From Candidatus Roseilinea mizusawaensis (GTDB lineage Bacteria; Chloroflexota; Anaerolineae; J036; Brachytrichaceae): a DNA stretch of 51,136 nucleotides. The position numbers were made by a program, and so were the translations under genes. The stretch lies in contig JAEANN010000033.1 of NCBI GenBank assembly GCA_016841965.1, forward strand, positions 1 to 51,136. The letters run 5' to 3'. Below the pieces are notes generated by a model, which was given only the letters and a program-made list of their open reading frames with translations, did not search any database and had not been told where the DNA came from. Below, piece after piece: positions 16,081 to 25,108 of this stretch (position 1 is its first letter; each line of letters opens with the position of its first letter).

Positions 16081-18570
16081 TCACGGCTTCAAGATCAGCA
16101 CGCCGTCGGCCTGTTGCTGGGCGTCCTCGCGTTGCCAGATCAGCGGGTGGTATGCGCCATTCAACCACAACGGAATCATGTCGTCGTAGTGCGGATGAAA
16201 GCTGTGTCCGCTTTGACCGGTGGTGTGGATGGCCACCGATCGACGCAGGTCGGCCAGATCAACGACCAACCGCACCGAGGGGCCGGACAAAACAGCGAAA
16301 GACTCACTCCGCCCGCCGGTGTTGTTGACCGCCGCCGACGCGCCATCGACCGGGTACGGGCCGCGATTGAAAAGCGTCTCGATCGGCGCAATGCCGCTGC
16401 GGCCCAGGGTCTGATTCGGGAAGGTGACGGTATGGGCGTTGCCCCATTGCCACTGGTCGGGCCGGTCGCCATACCGCGCGCGCAGGCGCGCGCCGGCCTC
16501 TTGTAGCGCGCGCGTCAGAATCTGCTCGCGTGTTTCCCGCTGCGGGGTATTCACATCGTCCCACCAGGGCGCCGCCGGGTCTGCCAGCGCATTGCGCACG
16601 GCCAGGCGCGTTTCAGTCAACACGCCGACGACTTCGCCGGCCAATCTTTCGCCCACCTCGTCATCGAAGAGGGCATGCGCGAGCTGCGTCCAAAACGTCT
16701 CGAAGATCAGCGCGCCGGATGAGTCGCGCCGCGAGACGCGATCCCATTCGCGCAACCGGCGCAGCAGATCGGCGGCTTGTGGATCGTCTGGCGTGAACCC
16801 ATCCAGCAACGGCAAAATGTCGTCGGCGAATAGAGAGCGGGCATCGTTTTGAATGCGCTGCATGTCTTCAAGGGACAAGGCCGGCTTTTCCTTCAGGAGC
16901 TGCGCAATACGCCGGGCGCGAAAGCCGCGATCCCAATCGCTGCCCAACAGGTAAGCGTAACGTTGCGGGTCGATCACAGCGTTGTTGGCGGTGACAATGA
17001 CACCCTCTGGCGGGTTAAAGGCAAAGGGCAATTCGTCAAAGGGGATTTCGCCAATCCATTCGTATTCGCCCGTCCAACCGGGGGCCGGCATGCGCCCGTC
17101 GCCGGCGGCGCGAATCGGAATGCGCCCTGGCATCTGGTAGCCGATGTTGCCATCCACGTCGGCGTATACGAAGTTCTGTGAAGGCGCGTCCCAGAAGCGC
17201 AACGCCTCGCGGAACTCTTGCCAGCCGGTTGCCCGGTTGATGCGCAGCACGCTGGCCAGGATCGAACCGGGCTGCAGAGCGGTCCAGCGCAAGGCCATAG
17301 GCGGCTCGTCTTTCAGCACGTCCATCACATCGTTGAGAATCGGCCCATGGCGCGTGACCCGCACCCGCAAGACCACCGGCTCCGACTGGCCGGCCACTGT
17401 GATGCGCTCTTCGATGATCTGGGCCGGCTCGAAGCGTCCCTGGAATTCAAACTCGTCGGGGTTGTTGGGGTTGGGGCGCTCGATGAACAGGTCTTGCACG
17501 TCCGGGCCGACATTCGTCACGCCCCATGCAATGCGCCCATTGTGGCCGATGATGACGCCGGGCACGCCGGCAAACGACACGCCCACCACATCATAGGGGC
17601 ACTGCTCGCTCAGCGTGCGACAGTGCAGGCCAACCTGATACCAGATCGAAGGCATCTGAATGCCCAGATGTGGGTCATTGGCAAGCAGCGGCTTGCCGGT
17701 GACCGAACGTGCGCCAGAGACGACCCAGTTGTTGCTGCCGATATCGCTATCTTTGCGCAAGCCGATTGTTTCGGCGGCGCGCCGGGTTGCCTGTAGCAAA
17801 GCCAGCGCGCTGTCTGTGGAAAGCGTCAGGTCGGCCGTCCAAGCCGGAAGCGGCGCGCTGCCCGTCAGCGCGCTGCCCGTCAGCGCGCTGACGATAAAGG
17901 GGGCGTCGGCGGGATAAGGCGGTATGATCGCATCCACCAGCGCCGACCCGCCGCGTTGCATCAGCGCCATGCGCGCCAGTTCAACCTCCATGTTGCCGCC
18001 CAGGTTATAGGCCATTGCTTTGCCCCAGGTTAGCGAGTTGGCCGGCGTCCAGGGTTCGGGCTGCCAGCGCCGGCCGATCAAGCCCAGCACCCGAAATTCC
18101 AACCCCAGTCGGTCGGCATGGTTCAAGGCATAGGCATTCACGCCGGCCGCATAGCGTTCCAGCGTCTGGCGCAACTCTGCGTCAAGTTGATCAACTTCTT
18201 GTGCGACGGTGCGATGCCAGCCCAGTGTGCGAATGAAGCGATCTTGCGACAATGCGCCGGCGCCGAACAGATCGGCCAGCCGGCCCTGGCCAATGCGCCG
18301 CCAGAACTCCATCTGAAAGAAACGATCCTGGGCATGCACAAAGCCCTGCGCAAAAAACAAGTCTTCGGGCGTGTCGGCGTAAATGTGGGGCACCCCAAAG
18401 CGATCGCGGATAATCTCGACGCTGCCGGTCAGGCCATTGACCCGCAGCTCCCCGGCGACTTGAGGAAAAGGCTGACGCACCCACACCACTCCGGCGCCCG
18501 CGACTACGACGACTAGGACAACAACCAGGCTCACCACAACCAACACTGTGCGACGGATGATCTTGCTCAT
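16081..18570 (-). CDS. Penicillin acylase family (Ntn-hydrolase) protein, membrane-anchored
   Basis: This 829-residue protein has an N-terminal hydrophobic segment (about 8-30) acting as a signal or anchor. An A-chain region follows (RDRFGVPHIYADTPED, FFAQGFVHAQDRFFQME). The autocatalytic junction and nucleophile lie in DIGSNNWVVSG, with Ser279 as the new N-terminal nucleophile and Asn280 conserved. HLGIQMPSIWY follows. Family members hydrolyse amides: beta-lactam side chains, N-acyl-homoserine lactones or other acylated amines. The natural substrate is unknown here. The start is the ATG at 18570; a longer upstream frame has no family similarity. A TACTAT hexamer 10 bases upstream on the minus strand may be the -10. 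Confidence 0.88.
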   Translation of the reverse strand: MSKIIRRTVLVVVSLVVVLVVVVAGAGVVWVRQPFPQVAGELRVNGLTGSVEIIRDRFGVPHIYADTPEDLFFAQGFVHAQDRFFQMEFWRRIGQGRLADLFGAGALSQDRFIRTLGWHRTVAQEVDQLDAELRQTLERYAAGVNAYALNHADRLGLEFRVLGLIGRRWQPEPWTPANSLTWGKAMAYNLGGNMEVELARMALMQRGGSALVDAIIPPYPADAPFIVSALTGSALTGSAPLPAWTADLTLSTDSALALLQATRRAAETIGLRKDSDIGSNNWVVSGARSVTGKPLLANDPHLGIQMPSIWYQVGLHCRTLSEQCPYDVVGVSFAGVPGVIIGHNGRIAWGVTNVGPDVQDLFIERPNPNNPDEFEFQGRFEPAQIIEERITVAGQSEPVVLRVRVTRHGPILNDVMDVLKDEPPMALRWTALQPGSILASVLRINRATGWQEFREALRFWDAPSQNFVYADVDGNIGYQMPGRIPIRAAGDGRMPAPGWTGEYEWIGEIPFDELPFAFNPPEGVIVTANNAVIDPQRYAYLLGSDWDRGFRARRIAQLLKEKPALSLEDMQRIQNDARSLFADDILPLLDGFTPDDPQAADLLRRLREWDRVSRRDSSGALIFETFWTQLAHALFDDEVGERLAGEVVGVLTETRLAVRNALADPAAPWWDDVNTPQRETREQILTRALQEAGARLRARYGDRPDQWQWGNAHTVTFPNQTLGRSGIAPIETLFNRGPYPVDGASAAVNNTGGRSESFAVLSGPSVRLVVDLADLRRSVAIHTTGQSGHSFHPHYDDMIPLWLNGAYHPLIWQREDAQQQADGVLILKP
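17853..17891. repeat. In-frame 15-base tandem repeat inside the acylase gene
   Basis: The unit GCGCGCTGCCCGTCA occurs twice exactly (17853-17867, 17868-17882) and then in part. It encodes SALTGSALTGS on the minus strand at about residues 228-238, just before the nucleophile region. It is an in-frame slippage expansion that should leave the protein intact. Confidence 0.8.
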
Positions 18571-18657
18571 AGGACTGAAAATAGTAACAGGTGCGGCAGA
18601 TTTTTTCAGCCTGGGGCGCGCGCACGACTCGCGCGCTATTTCAACACCGCAAGACAT

Positions 18658-18688
18658 AGCGAAGCCGGCTGGTGGGGCCGGCTTCGCT
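18658..18688. terminator. Hairpin between the methyltransferase and acylase genes
   Basis: A perfect 12-base stem (AGCGAAGCCGGC and its complement) closes a 7-base loop. It lies after the minus-strand methyltransferase stop at 18723 and before the acylase start. There is no T-run on either strand. The GAAGCCGGC core is shared with the hairpin at 15927. Confidence 0.5.
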
Positions 18689-18722
18689 GTAGGCGACGCA
18701 CGTGTCGCCGGGAAACCTGTCG

Positions 18723-19868
18723 CTATGCCCCCGTGTGACGCCGCCACAGGTGAAATGTCGTGTAGTGACGCGCCGGCGCAATAGGGCGCACGGGGGTGTG
18801 TGCCGCCAGCCGGCCGGCGCGCTGAAGCAGATGCCGCACAGCCGACGATACCTGGCCGGCCAACTGGAATGATTGCCGTGCGGCGCGCTCGTTCAACAAC
18901 CCCAGCCCACACGTGGCTGTGAACAACGACCGCTCGGCCAGGTCTGCCACATTTTCAAAGCGCATGGCCGATTCCAGCCAGCGCGAGAGCAGCGTCAGGG
19001 CGTGGTGCTGGCTCAGATCAGGCGCAGTCGGGATCAGGCCAAAAGCCACCATCCCGCCTTGCCTGATGAACTGTTGCATATCCGCGTCGGCCATGAAATC
19101 TTCCAGACCTTGATGCGCATCAAACGAGATCAGGTCGGGTCGCGCACGCCAGACCAGCCCTGTGGGCAGGCGGGCGCAGCAGTGCAGGCCGGCCACTGCG
19201 CCGGCAGCGCGAATCATGGTCAACGATTCCTTCAACACCGGCAAGACATGATGCGCCAACGGCCCCGGATGTGTCGCTGCCAGAGACAAGCAGGGTTCAT
19301 CGAGCATGAGGATAACCGGCTTGCCCCAACGTTGCAGCCGCTCGATCTGCCACAACGCCAGACGGGTGACGCGCCAGGCCAGCGCGCGAAAGATATCCAG
19401 GGCGAGCGCGAGGTCGGGGCCGCGCGCGTCAAGCAAAGGCCGGCCCGCCATGTACATTTGCGTCGCCAGCGTAATAGGGCCGACGATCTGGCCTTTCAGG
19501 GCGCGCGCATCGCGGAACGCCCCGCCTGCCAGCGCGCGCTCGAAGGCAAAGAAGCCGGCGGCGCAGTCGGCGTCCAGTTCGGCCGGCGCATCGTCACAGC
19601 GATGCGCCAAGCGATGGATCAAATCCGCGCGCAACTCATAGCCGGGCAGCCGGCCGCGCGCTTGCAGCGCATCCTCAAACGCCGTCAGCGCCTGGAAGAT
19701 CACAGTCTCGGCCGGGGCGCGTTGTGGTAATTGCGGCCAGAATGGGATGTGCGGGCTGTGCTCGGCGACAAATGCAACAGCTTGTTCGGGGTCACTCATG
19801 GGCAGGCTGCCGATGCCGGTAAAGTTGCCCTGAGGCAGAAAGCGACTCGCTTGGCCTATCTCAGACAT
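18723..19868 (-). CDS. MetE/UROD-superfamily methyltransferase, candidate core methionine synthase
   Basis: This 381-residue protein matches only the C-terminal catalytic half of cobalamin-independent methionine synthase. It has GSLP at 20-23, a DEP motif in LMLDEPCLS at about 189-197, the zinc pair His229-x-Cys231 in LHCC, FGLIPT near 276, and a third zinc ligand Cys320 in ATCGLG. The zinc-thiolate set fits methyl transfer to homocysteine. The folate-binding N-terminal half of MetE is missing, as in the folate-independent core families called MesA-MesD. A cobalamin riboswitch, terminator and consensus promoter lie upstream, so it is probably repressed when B12 is plentiful. Ribosome binding site AGGAG is about 8 bases before the ATG at 19868. 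The methyl donor is unknown; uroporphyrinogen-decarboxylase-like roles are less likely given the zinc ligands. Confidence 0.8.
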   Translation of the reverse strand: MSEIGQASRFLPQGNFTGIGSLPMSDPEQAVAFVAEHSPHIPFWPQLPQRAPAETVIFQALTAFEDALQARGRLPGYELRADLIHRLAHRCDDAPAELDADCAAGFFAFERALAGGAFRDARALKGQIVGPITLATQMYMAGRPLLDARGPDLALALDIFRALAWRVTRLALWQIERLQRWGKPVILMLDEPCLSLAATHPGPLAHHVLPVLKESLTMIRAAGAVAGLHCCARLPTGLVWRARPDLISFDAHQGLEDFMADADMQQFIRQGGMVAFGLIPTAPDLSQHHALTLLSRWLESAMRFENVADLAERSLFTATCGLGLLNERAARQSFQLAGQVSSAVRHLLQRAGRLAAHTPVRPIAPARHYTTFHLWRRHTGA

Positions 19869-19919
19869 ATCATCGCTCCTATCAATCAGTTCTCATCTGA
19901 AAGCGCAGCATGCGCAAAC

Positions 19920-19953
19920 AAAAAATGCCCGACCTTCGGGTGAAGATCGGGCA
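19920..19953 (-). terminator. Intrinsic terminator controlled by the cobalamin riboswitch
   Basis: On the minus strand a 12-bp stem (TGCCCGATCTTC pairing with GAAGGTCGGGCA, one T-G pair) closes an ACCC loop and is followed by six T. It lies about 50 bases upstream of the methyltransferase ATG and downstream of the riboswitch. This is the expected position for a transcriptional off-switch. Confidence 0.9.
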
Positions 19954-20103
19954 GGAACGGGCTTTGCTTTGGCGCGGGATGGGCAACCTGCGCAGCGCCG
20001 GCTGGGCTGTGTGTCAGTCGGCGCGCGCTGCTTGCCGGAATCAAAGTTACGGCGCGCAGATCATATCTCACCTCCCTGCTCACGAGAAGGTTTGAACTGT
20101 GTC

Positions 20104-20237
20104 GTCAAGGCTGGCGTCCTGGCTCTTGCGCATTGCGCAATCACAGTTGCGGCACAGCGCCGGACTTTCACCGGCTTCCACCTTTAAGCCCTTGCATCCG
20201 GGCAGCCCTCGAACGAGGGCATGCGGGACGCCTTGAC
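20104..20237 (-). promoter_or_regulatory. Cobalamin riboswitch
   Basis: Read on the minus strand, the segment contains the conserved core: GGAAGCCGGTGAAAGTCCGG, then CGCTGTGCCGCAACTGT, then GCCAGGA further on. These match the cobalamin aptamer (B12 box and its flanks). The ends pair as GTCAAGG (20237-20231) with CCTTGAC (20110-20104), forming P1. A peripheral hairpin, CCCTCGTTCGAGGG, lies in the 5' part. The RNA leads into the terminator at 19953-19920 and the methyltransferase gene, so ligand binding should stop transcription. Confidence 0.93.
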
Positions 20238-20259
20238 CAGTATTCGATTGTCAAGCAGG

Positions 20260-20287
20260 ATTATAGAGTTGGCGCGCGCGGTGTCAA
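20260..20287 (-). promoter_or_regulatory. Consensus sigma-70 type promoter for the riboswitch transcript
   Basis: On the minus strand a perfect TTGACA (20287-20282) is followed, after 16 bases, by a perfect TATAAT (20265-20260). Transcription would start near 20253, about 15 bases before the P1 helix of the riboswitch. It is one of two promoters in the window with a recognisable -35 and a perfect -10. Confidence 0.88.
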
Positions 20288-20378
20288 GTAAATTTTTGCA
20301 TCTGTAAAAGCGCGTCTCGGCCACTCCGCGCAGCGCTGGCCGTCAGATGATAAAATCGGGGTCGTGTTTTGGTTCAAT

Positions 20379-20405
20379 TGTTATTGAGAAAAATTCTCAA
20401 TAACA
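20379..20405. promoter_or_regulatory. 27-bp perfect palindrome, candidate Fur/Zur-family operator
   Basis: The arms TGTTATTGAGAA and TTCTCAATAACA flank a central AAA with no mismatch over 12 bp each. Its AT-rich make-up stands out from the surrounding DNA. The core TTGAGAA-3-TTCTCAA resembles Fur-family boxes. It lies 27 bases before the ATG of the first COG0523 gene, and such genes are often Zur targets. A possible extended -10 (TGATAAAAT) lies just upstream at 20348-20356, so a bound repressor would block the early transcribed region. Confidence 0.75.
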
Positions 20406-20431
20406 GCGGCGCATGTGGAGGCTTGGAGCAA

Positions 20432-21514
20432 ATGGGCAAAAAGGTGTCAGTCACCGTCATCTCTGGATTCTTGGGGGCGGGCAAGACCACGCTGCTCAAT
20501 CACATCCTGCGCGCCGACCATGGCTTGCGCATGGCTGTGCTGGTGAACGACTTTGGCGCAATCAACATTGACGCGCAACTGGTGGCCGAGGCGCAAGGGG
20601 AAGAAGAAATCATCAACTTGGCGAATGGCTGCATCTGTTGTTCCATCCGCGGAGATTTGCTGGCCGCTGTGGCGCGCTTAATCACTCGTCAGCCAGCGCC
20701 ACAGCACATCATGGTTGAAACCAGTGGCGTTTCAGATCCGCTCGCCGTGGCGCGCACATTCCTCTTGCCTCAGTTCAACGCTTTCTTCGAACTGGATGCG
20801 ATTCTGGTGGTTGTCGACGCCGAACAGGTTTTCTCGCTGCGCGAGGATCAAATGGCGCTGGCCACCGAACAGCTCAGCGTGGCCGATCTGGTTATTGTGA
20901 ACAAAATCGACCTGGTTACAGAGACACAGCGTCACAAGATTCACGAGTGGGTGCGCGATGTTGCGCCGGCCGCTCGGATTTTGGACGTTTCTTTTGGCCG
21001 GGCGCCCCTGGAATTCATTCTGGGGGTTGGGAACTACTCGTCAGACAAGCTGGCCAGATTGAGCCAAAGCCGCAAGCGGCACGAGGTGCACACTCACGAA
21101 GCCGGCGCGCCGCATGATCACGTCCACGAAGCCGGCGCGTCGCACGATCACACCCTGGTGTTCAGCTCTTATCACTACACCAGCGATGAGCCAATGCTCT
21201 ATGAGCTGCTCTGCGCCGCATTCGATGATCTGCCAGAGACCATCTATCGCGCCAAGGGCATTTTGTGGCTGGCAGAAGCGCCGGAAAGACGGGCGCTCGT
21301 CCATCTGGTGGGCAGCCGTGTTTCCATGCTGATGGAAAAGCCGTGGGGAAAAAGCCGGCCGACTTCGCAGATGGTCTTTATTGGCGCGCAGGGTGGTGTG
21401 GATGCAGACACTTTGTGCGCGCTGTTCGATGGCTGTCGCGTCAGCCGCGCACTCGCGCAACATCCTGACCCGGTGCAACAAATTCACACTTGGATTCGTG
21501 GAGACAGATTGTGA
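20432..21514 (+). CDS. COG0523 GTP-dependent metallochaperone (CobW/ZNG1-like)
   Basis: This 360-residue G3E-family GTPase has Walker [10 protein letters not shown] at 12-20, the metal motif GCICC at 66-70, an ETSG/DPL switch region and the guanine motif NKID. A C-terminal CobW domain follows. Between the domains lies a His-rich stretch built from a duplicated ten-residue unit ([10 protein letters not shown] then [10 protein letters not shown]), likely to bind zinc or another metal. These proteins deliver metal to client proteins at the cost of GTP. The ATG at 20432 is chosen because the longer frame from 20369 runs through the operator palindrome. Ribosome binding site is GGAGG at 20416-20420. 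The second COG0523 gene follows after 34 bases. Confidence 0.9.
   Translation: MGKKVSVTVISGFLGAGKTTLLNHILRADHGLRMAVLVNDFGAINIDAQLVAEAQGEEEIINLANGCICCSIRGDLLAAVARLITRQPAPQHIMVETSGVSDPLAVARTFLLPQFNAFFELDAILVVVDAEQVFSLREDQMALATEQLSVADLVIVNKIDLVTETQRHKIHEWVRDVAPAARILDVSFGRAPLEFILGVGNYSSDKLARLSQSRKRHEVHTHEAGAPHDHVHEAGASHDHTLVFSSYHYTSDEPMLYELLCAAFDDLPETIYRAKGILWLAEAPERRALVHLVGSRVSMLMEKPWGKSRPTSQMVFIGAQGGVDADTLCALFDGCRVSRALAQHPDPVQQIHTWIRGDRL
21095..21154. repeat. 30-base in-frame duplication encoding the His-rich linker
   Basis: Two copies of a 30-base unit (21095-21124 and 21125-21154), differing at a few positions, encode HEAGA-P/S-HDH-V/T. The duplication doubles the number of potential metal-binding His in the linker of the first COG0523 protein. 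Confidence 0.85.
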
Positions 21515-21548
21515 CCAAGACAGAACAATACAAAAAAGGAGAATTGCC

Positions 21549-22769
21549 ATGAAATCTGGCGTGTCTTCATCTGACAAAAGACTTCCGGTGACTGTGCTTT
21601 CAGGCTTTTTGGGCGCGGGCAAAACTACGCTGCTCAATCATGTGCTGAACAACCGACAAGGCCTCAGAGTTGCTGTGATCGTCAACGACTTAAGCGATGT
21701 GAACATTGATGCGGCGTTGGTGCGAGACGGCGGCGCCCAACTGAGTCGCACAGACGAACGGTTGGTGGAGATGAGCAACGGGTGCATCTGCTGCACCTTG
21801 CGCGAGGACTTGCTTGTTGAGGTCTCCAGGCTGGCCAGAGAAAATCGCTTTGACTATCTGCTGATTGAATCCATCGGTGTCTCGGAACCTCTGCCGGTCG
21901 CGGAGACCTTTCCATTCGATCTGCAGGACGAACAAGGTCGCTCATTTTCTCTCTCTGATATTGCCCGACTCGTCACCATGGTGACGGTCATCGATGCCTT
22001 CAACTTTGAAAGAGAGTACGCACAAGCGCAGGAGCTTAAAGAGCGCAATCTAGCCGTTGGGGAAGAGGACGAACGCACCATTGCGGACTTGCTGATCGAC
22101 CAGATCGAATTCGCCGATGTCATTGTGGTCAACAAGGCCGACTTGGTCGAGCGCCCCGCGCTCGATCGTCTGAAGGCGATTTTGCGCCATTTAAATCCGG
22201 AGGCGCGCATCATCGAATCTGTGTACGGCAACGTTGATCTGCGTGAGGTGCTGAACACCGGCCTGTTCAGCCTGGAAAAGGCGGCCCGCGCGCCGGGATG
22301 GCTGAAGGAAATGCGCGGAGAGCACATCCCCGAAACGCAGGAGTACGGCATCAGCAGTTTTGTGTATCGCGCCCGGCGCCCCTTCCACCCACAGCGATTG
22401 CATGAATTGGTCAACAGTGCCTGGCACAACGTGCTGCGCTCAAAGGGATTCTTCTGGCTGGCTTCGCGCATGGACATGGCCGGCCTGTGGTCGCAGGCCG
22501 GTGGCCTGCTGCGCATCGAGCGGGCCGGCCGTTGGTGGGCGGCTGTGCCGCGAGAACAATGGCCGGACTCGCCGGAGCTGCACAATTACGTCTTCTCTGA
22601 GTGGCAAGAACCTTACGGTGATCGGCGTCAGGAAATCGTGTTCATCGGCGCTGGCATGAAACAGGATGTGATCTGCGAAGCCCTGGACACGTGTCTGATG
22701 ACCGACAGCGAGATGGCCGCCGGAGACTCCGTATGGCGTACGCTGCCCGATCCATTCCCCGAATGGTAG
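21549..22769 (+). CDS. COG0523 GTP-dependent zinc metallochaperone, ZigA/YciC-like
   Basis: This 406-residue member is of the longer COG0523 branch typified by ZigA and YciC/ZagA. It has Walker [10 protein letters not shown] at about 18-26, [11 protein letters not shown], the metal motif [20 protein letters not shown], guanine motif NKAD, and a full C-terminal domain ([16 protein letters not shown]). Known members are induced by zinc starvation and supply zinc to client enzymes. The start at ATG 21549 has a strong ribosome binding site (AAGGAG ending at 21541). It shares the promoter and palindrome upstream of the first COG0523 gene. The two proteins are clearly paralogous but diverged, so this is not a recent duplication. 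Confidence 0.92.
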   Translation: MKSGVSSSDKRLPVTVLSGFLGAGKTTLLNHVLNNRQGLRVAVIVNDLSDVNIDAALVRDGGAQLSRTDERLVEMSNGCICCTLREDLLVEVSRLARENRFDYLLIESIGVSEPLPVAETFPFDLQDEQGRSFSLSDIARLVTMVTVIDAFNFEREYAQAQELKERNLAVGEEDERTIADLLIDQIEFADVIVVNKADLVERPALDRLKAILRHLNPEARIIESVYGNVDLREVLNTGLFSLEKAARAPGWLKEMRGEHIPETQEYGISSFVYRARRPFHPQRLHELVNSAWHNVLRSKGFFWLASRMDMAGLWSQAGGLLRIERAGRWWAAVPREQWPDSPELHNYVFSEWQEPYGDRRQEIVFIGAGMKQDVICEALDTCLMTDSEMAAGDSVWRTLPDPFPEW

Positions 22770-22926
22770 AACGCTGTTTGCCAATCTTCTGAACCGCGTC
22801 CGGCTCCAAAGATGATTACATTCGGTTGCTTCTTTGTGGTATACAGTTATGCGCTCGTGTGCGGATCAGCAAAATCGATACCCTGAGCGCGAGAATGCCG
22901 GAGACATGCGACGGATGGAGAAGGCA

Positions 22927-25077
22927 ATGCTGAAAAGAAGGCTAATCGTGATCGTGCTTGGCCTGGCCCTGGGTGCCGGCGCTGCTTTGATCCTGCGGAT
23001 AGTGCCATCTCCCGCGCGTCCGCAGGTGGATGTGGTTGTGTACGACGACGCGCTGGGCACCGGGTGGAGCAACTGGTCGTGGAACACAAACGCCAACTTT
23101 GGCAACACATCGCCGGTGCGCAGCGGGACCAATTCAATCGCGGTAGATTACACACAAGGCTGGGCCGGCTTGTCGCTGCATACGGCCACGCCGCTTCAAA
23201 CCAGCCTGTACCCCACGCTCACCTTCTGGGTGCATGGCGGCAGCGGATCGGCCAAGCAGTTGCGCGTGTTTGTCCAGGAGACGGATGGCGGCTCGGCCAG
23301 CGCAACTTACGACATCACCGCGACCGTTGGCGCGTGGACGCCGATCACCATCACCATGGCCCAACTGGGTAGCCCCGGCCAGATCGCGCGCATCAACCTG
23401 ATGGACCGCACAGGCGGCGATCAGGCGGTGTTCTATGTAGATGACATTCGCCTGCTGCAGGGCGCGCCCCCGCCTCCGCCGCCCGGCTTCACGGCGACCA
23501 TTGGCATTCAGGCGGCTGGGGTGGTCACGCCCTTTCATCCCGCCTTGCTGGGCAGCAACCTGCCGGCCTGGCTGGGGCCGTCAAAATTCAGCGACGCGAC
23601 GTTTCGCGCCCGCACCACCGCGTCGGGGCTGACATTGTTGCGCCTGCCGGGCGGGAGCTGGAGCAACGCCTATGGCTGGTTGAGCTGCGAGAAGGGCAGC
23701 AATCAGCCTGGCGCATCCCCGTGCTATTGGACATGGGCGGCGCGCCCTACCGATTTCATCAACTTCCTCAAAGCCACCGGCATGCAGGGGATGTGGGTGG
23801 TCAACCCCAACGCCACCTCGAAGGAAGCAGCGGCAGCGGTGGCCTTCTTCAACGGCTACATCACCGATACGCGCGTGATCGGGGTGGACATCAAGGGGAC
23901 GAACTGGTACACCGTCGGACATTGGGCGCTGCTGCGCGCGGCCGGCGGCAATCCACAGCCGCTGGGCATCAAGCTCTGGGAGTTTGGCAACGAGGTGTAT
24001 GCCAGCAAGTCCAGCACTGCCACACCCAGCAGCAGTGGCCTGTGCCAGAGCTGGGCCTGGGAGGACACCTGGACGTGCGATGGATTTGAATACGTGAACG
24101 GCGTGGGCAGCGGGGCTGGCCGGCACGAAGGCTACCTTGAGTTTCGCCAGGCTATGCAGGCGGTGGATCCGACCATCACCTTGGCGGCGGTCGGTTACGA
24201 ATATCCAGGAACGCCGAGCGATGGCCAGGCGCAACAGCAAACCTATGCCGGCTGGGGCAGCCGGGTGATTTCGGCAGCCGGCGCGGCGCTGGACATGTAC
24301 GCCATTCACCCGTACCCGTTCTTCACGCCGCCCACGCTGCAAGACGCCCTGGGCAATCCGCAAACGCACTGGCCCGGCATCATCAGTGGCTTGCGCAGTG
24401 CTTTCAATGCGTATGCCGGCGGCCGGCAGGCGCCGATTGCGGTCACCGAGTTCAACCTGTTCTCGGTGTCAGATCAAGACACCGGCCAGTTGATGACCCG
24501 GGCCGTCAACATGTTGTTTTTGGCCGATTCGATCGGGATGGCAGCCCGTGAAGGGGTGCGCCTGTTCGCACAGTGGGATTTGGCAAACGGCCGCGCGAGC
24601 AGCGGCACCGAATATGGCCTGATGCACGAGGACAACGGCTACTATCGCGCCCCGCAGTACTACGTGTATCCCTTGTGGGCGCGGTTCGGCAGCCAGATGC
24701 TCCCGGTGACCTCCACCGCCGATCCGGCGACTCAACTCAGCGTATATGCCGGGCGGGTGAACAGCGTCACGCTATCGCTGATGGCAATCAACAAAACTGC
24801 CATGCCGATCACGGCCACGATCATTGTGACCGGCTTTGGCCCACTGGTTGGCGGGGCAGCCCACGAGGTCAAGGCGACATCACTGAATGCGCAGAGCGTG
24901 ATGTATAACGGCAGCGCGAATCCATCGGATGCGCTGAGCGAACCGCCGGCTTCATTCACCGCTGCCGGCGCCGGCGTCACACGCACACTGGCGCCTTATA
25001 GCGTCACGTTATTCTGGTTGCAACAGGCGCCCCCGAATGTGCTCCCACGCGTCTATGCGCCGCTGATGAGGCGCTAG
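22927..25077 (+). CDS. Secreted clan GH-A glycoside hydrolase with N-terminal carbohydrate-binding-like domain
   Basis: This 716-residue protein has an N-terminal MLKRR plus hydrophobic segment (signal peptide or anchor). A jelly-roll-like domain (about 34-178) resembles carbohydrate-binding modules, and a PPPPPP linker (about 181-186) precedes the catalytic domain. Catalytic residues are Glu356 in WEFGNEVY (acid/base) and Glu508 in VTEFN (nucleophile). The pattern is that of GH51/GH39-like arabinofuranosidase or xylosidase relatives; the family cannot be fixed by eye. The protein ends in PRVYAPLMRR, a short tail resembling others in secreted Chloroflexota proteins. The start at ATG 22927 has GGAG six bases upstream; in-frame ATGs at 22906 and 22915 are possible. 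Confidence 0.82.
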   Translation: MLKRRLIVIVLGLALGAGAALILRIVPSPARPQVDVVVYDDALGTGWSNWSWNTNANFGNTSPVRSGTNSIAVDYTQGWAGLSLHTATPLQTSLYPTLTFWVHGGSGSAKQLRVFVQETDGGSASATYDITATVGAWTPITITMAQLGSPGQIARINLMDRTGGDQAVFYVDDIRLLQGAPPPPPPGFTATIGIQAAGVVTPFHPALLGSNLPAWLGPSKFSDATFRARTTASGLTLLRLPGGSWSNAYGWLSCEKGSNQPGASPCYWTWAARPTDFINFLKATGMQGMWVVNPNATSKEAAAAVAFFNGYITDTRVIGVDIKGTNWYTVGHWALLRAAGGNPQPLGIKLWEFGNEVYASKSSTATPSSSGLCQSWAWEDTWTCDGFEYVNGVGSGAGRHEGYLEFRQAMQAVDPTITLAAVGYEYPGTPSDGQAQQQTYAGWGSRVISAAGAALDMYAIHPYPFFTPPTLQDALGNPQTHWPGIISGLRSAFNAYAGGRQAPIAVTEFNLFSVSDQDTGQLMTRAVNMLFLADSIGMAAREGVRLFAQWDLANGRASSGTEYGLMHEDNGYYRAPQYYVYPLWARFGSQMLPVTSTADPATQLSVYAGRVNSVTLSLMAINKTAMPITATIIVTGFGPLVGGAAHEVKATSLNAQSVMYNGSANPSDALSEPPASFTAAGAGVTRTLAPYSVTLFWLQQAPPNVLPRVYAPLMRR

Positions 25078-25082
25078 AGCTT

Positions 25083-25108
25083 TTACAGCGCGCTCTTACA
25101 GCGCGCTC
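25083..25108. repeat. 13-base tandem duplication at the end of the GtrA-like gene
   Basis: TTACAGCGCGCTC occurs twice in tandem (25083-25095, 25096-25108). The second copy holds the minus-strand stop codon of the GtrA-like gene, so the duplication places a spare copy of the gene end downstream. Confidence 0.75.
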
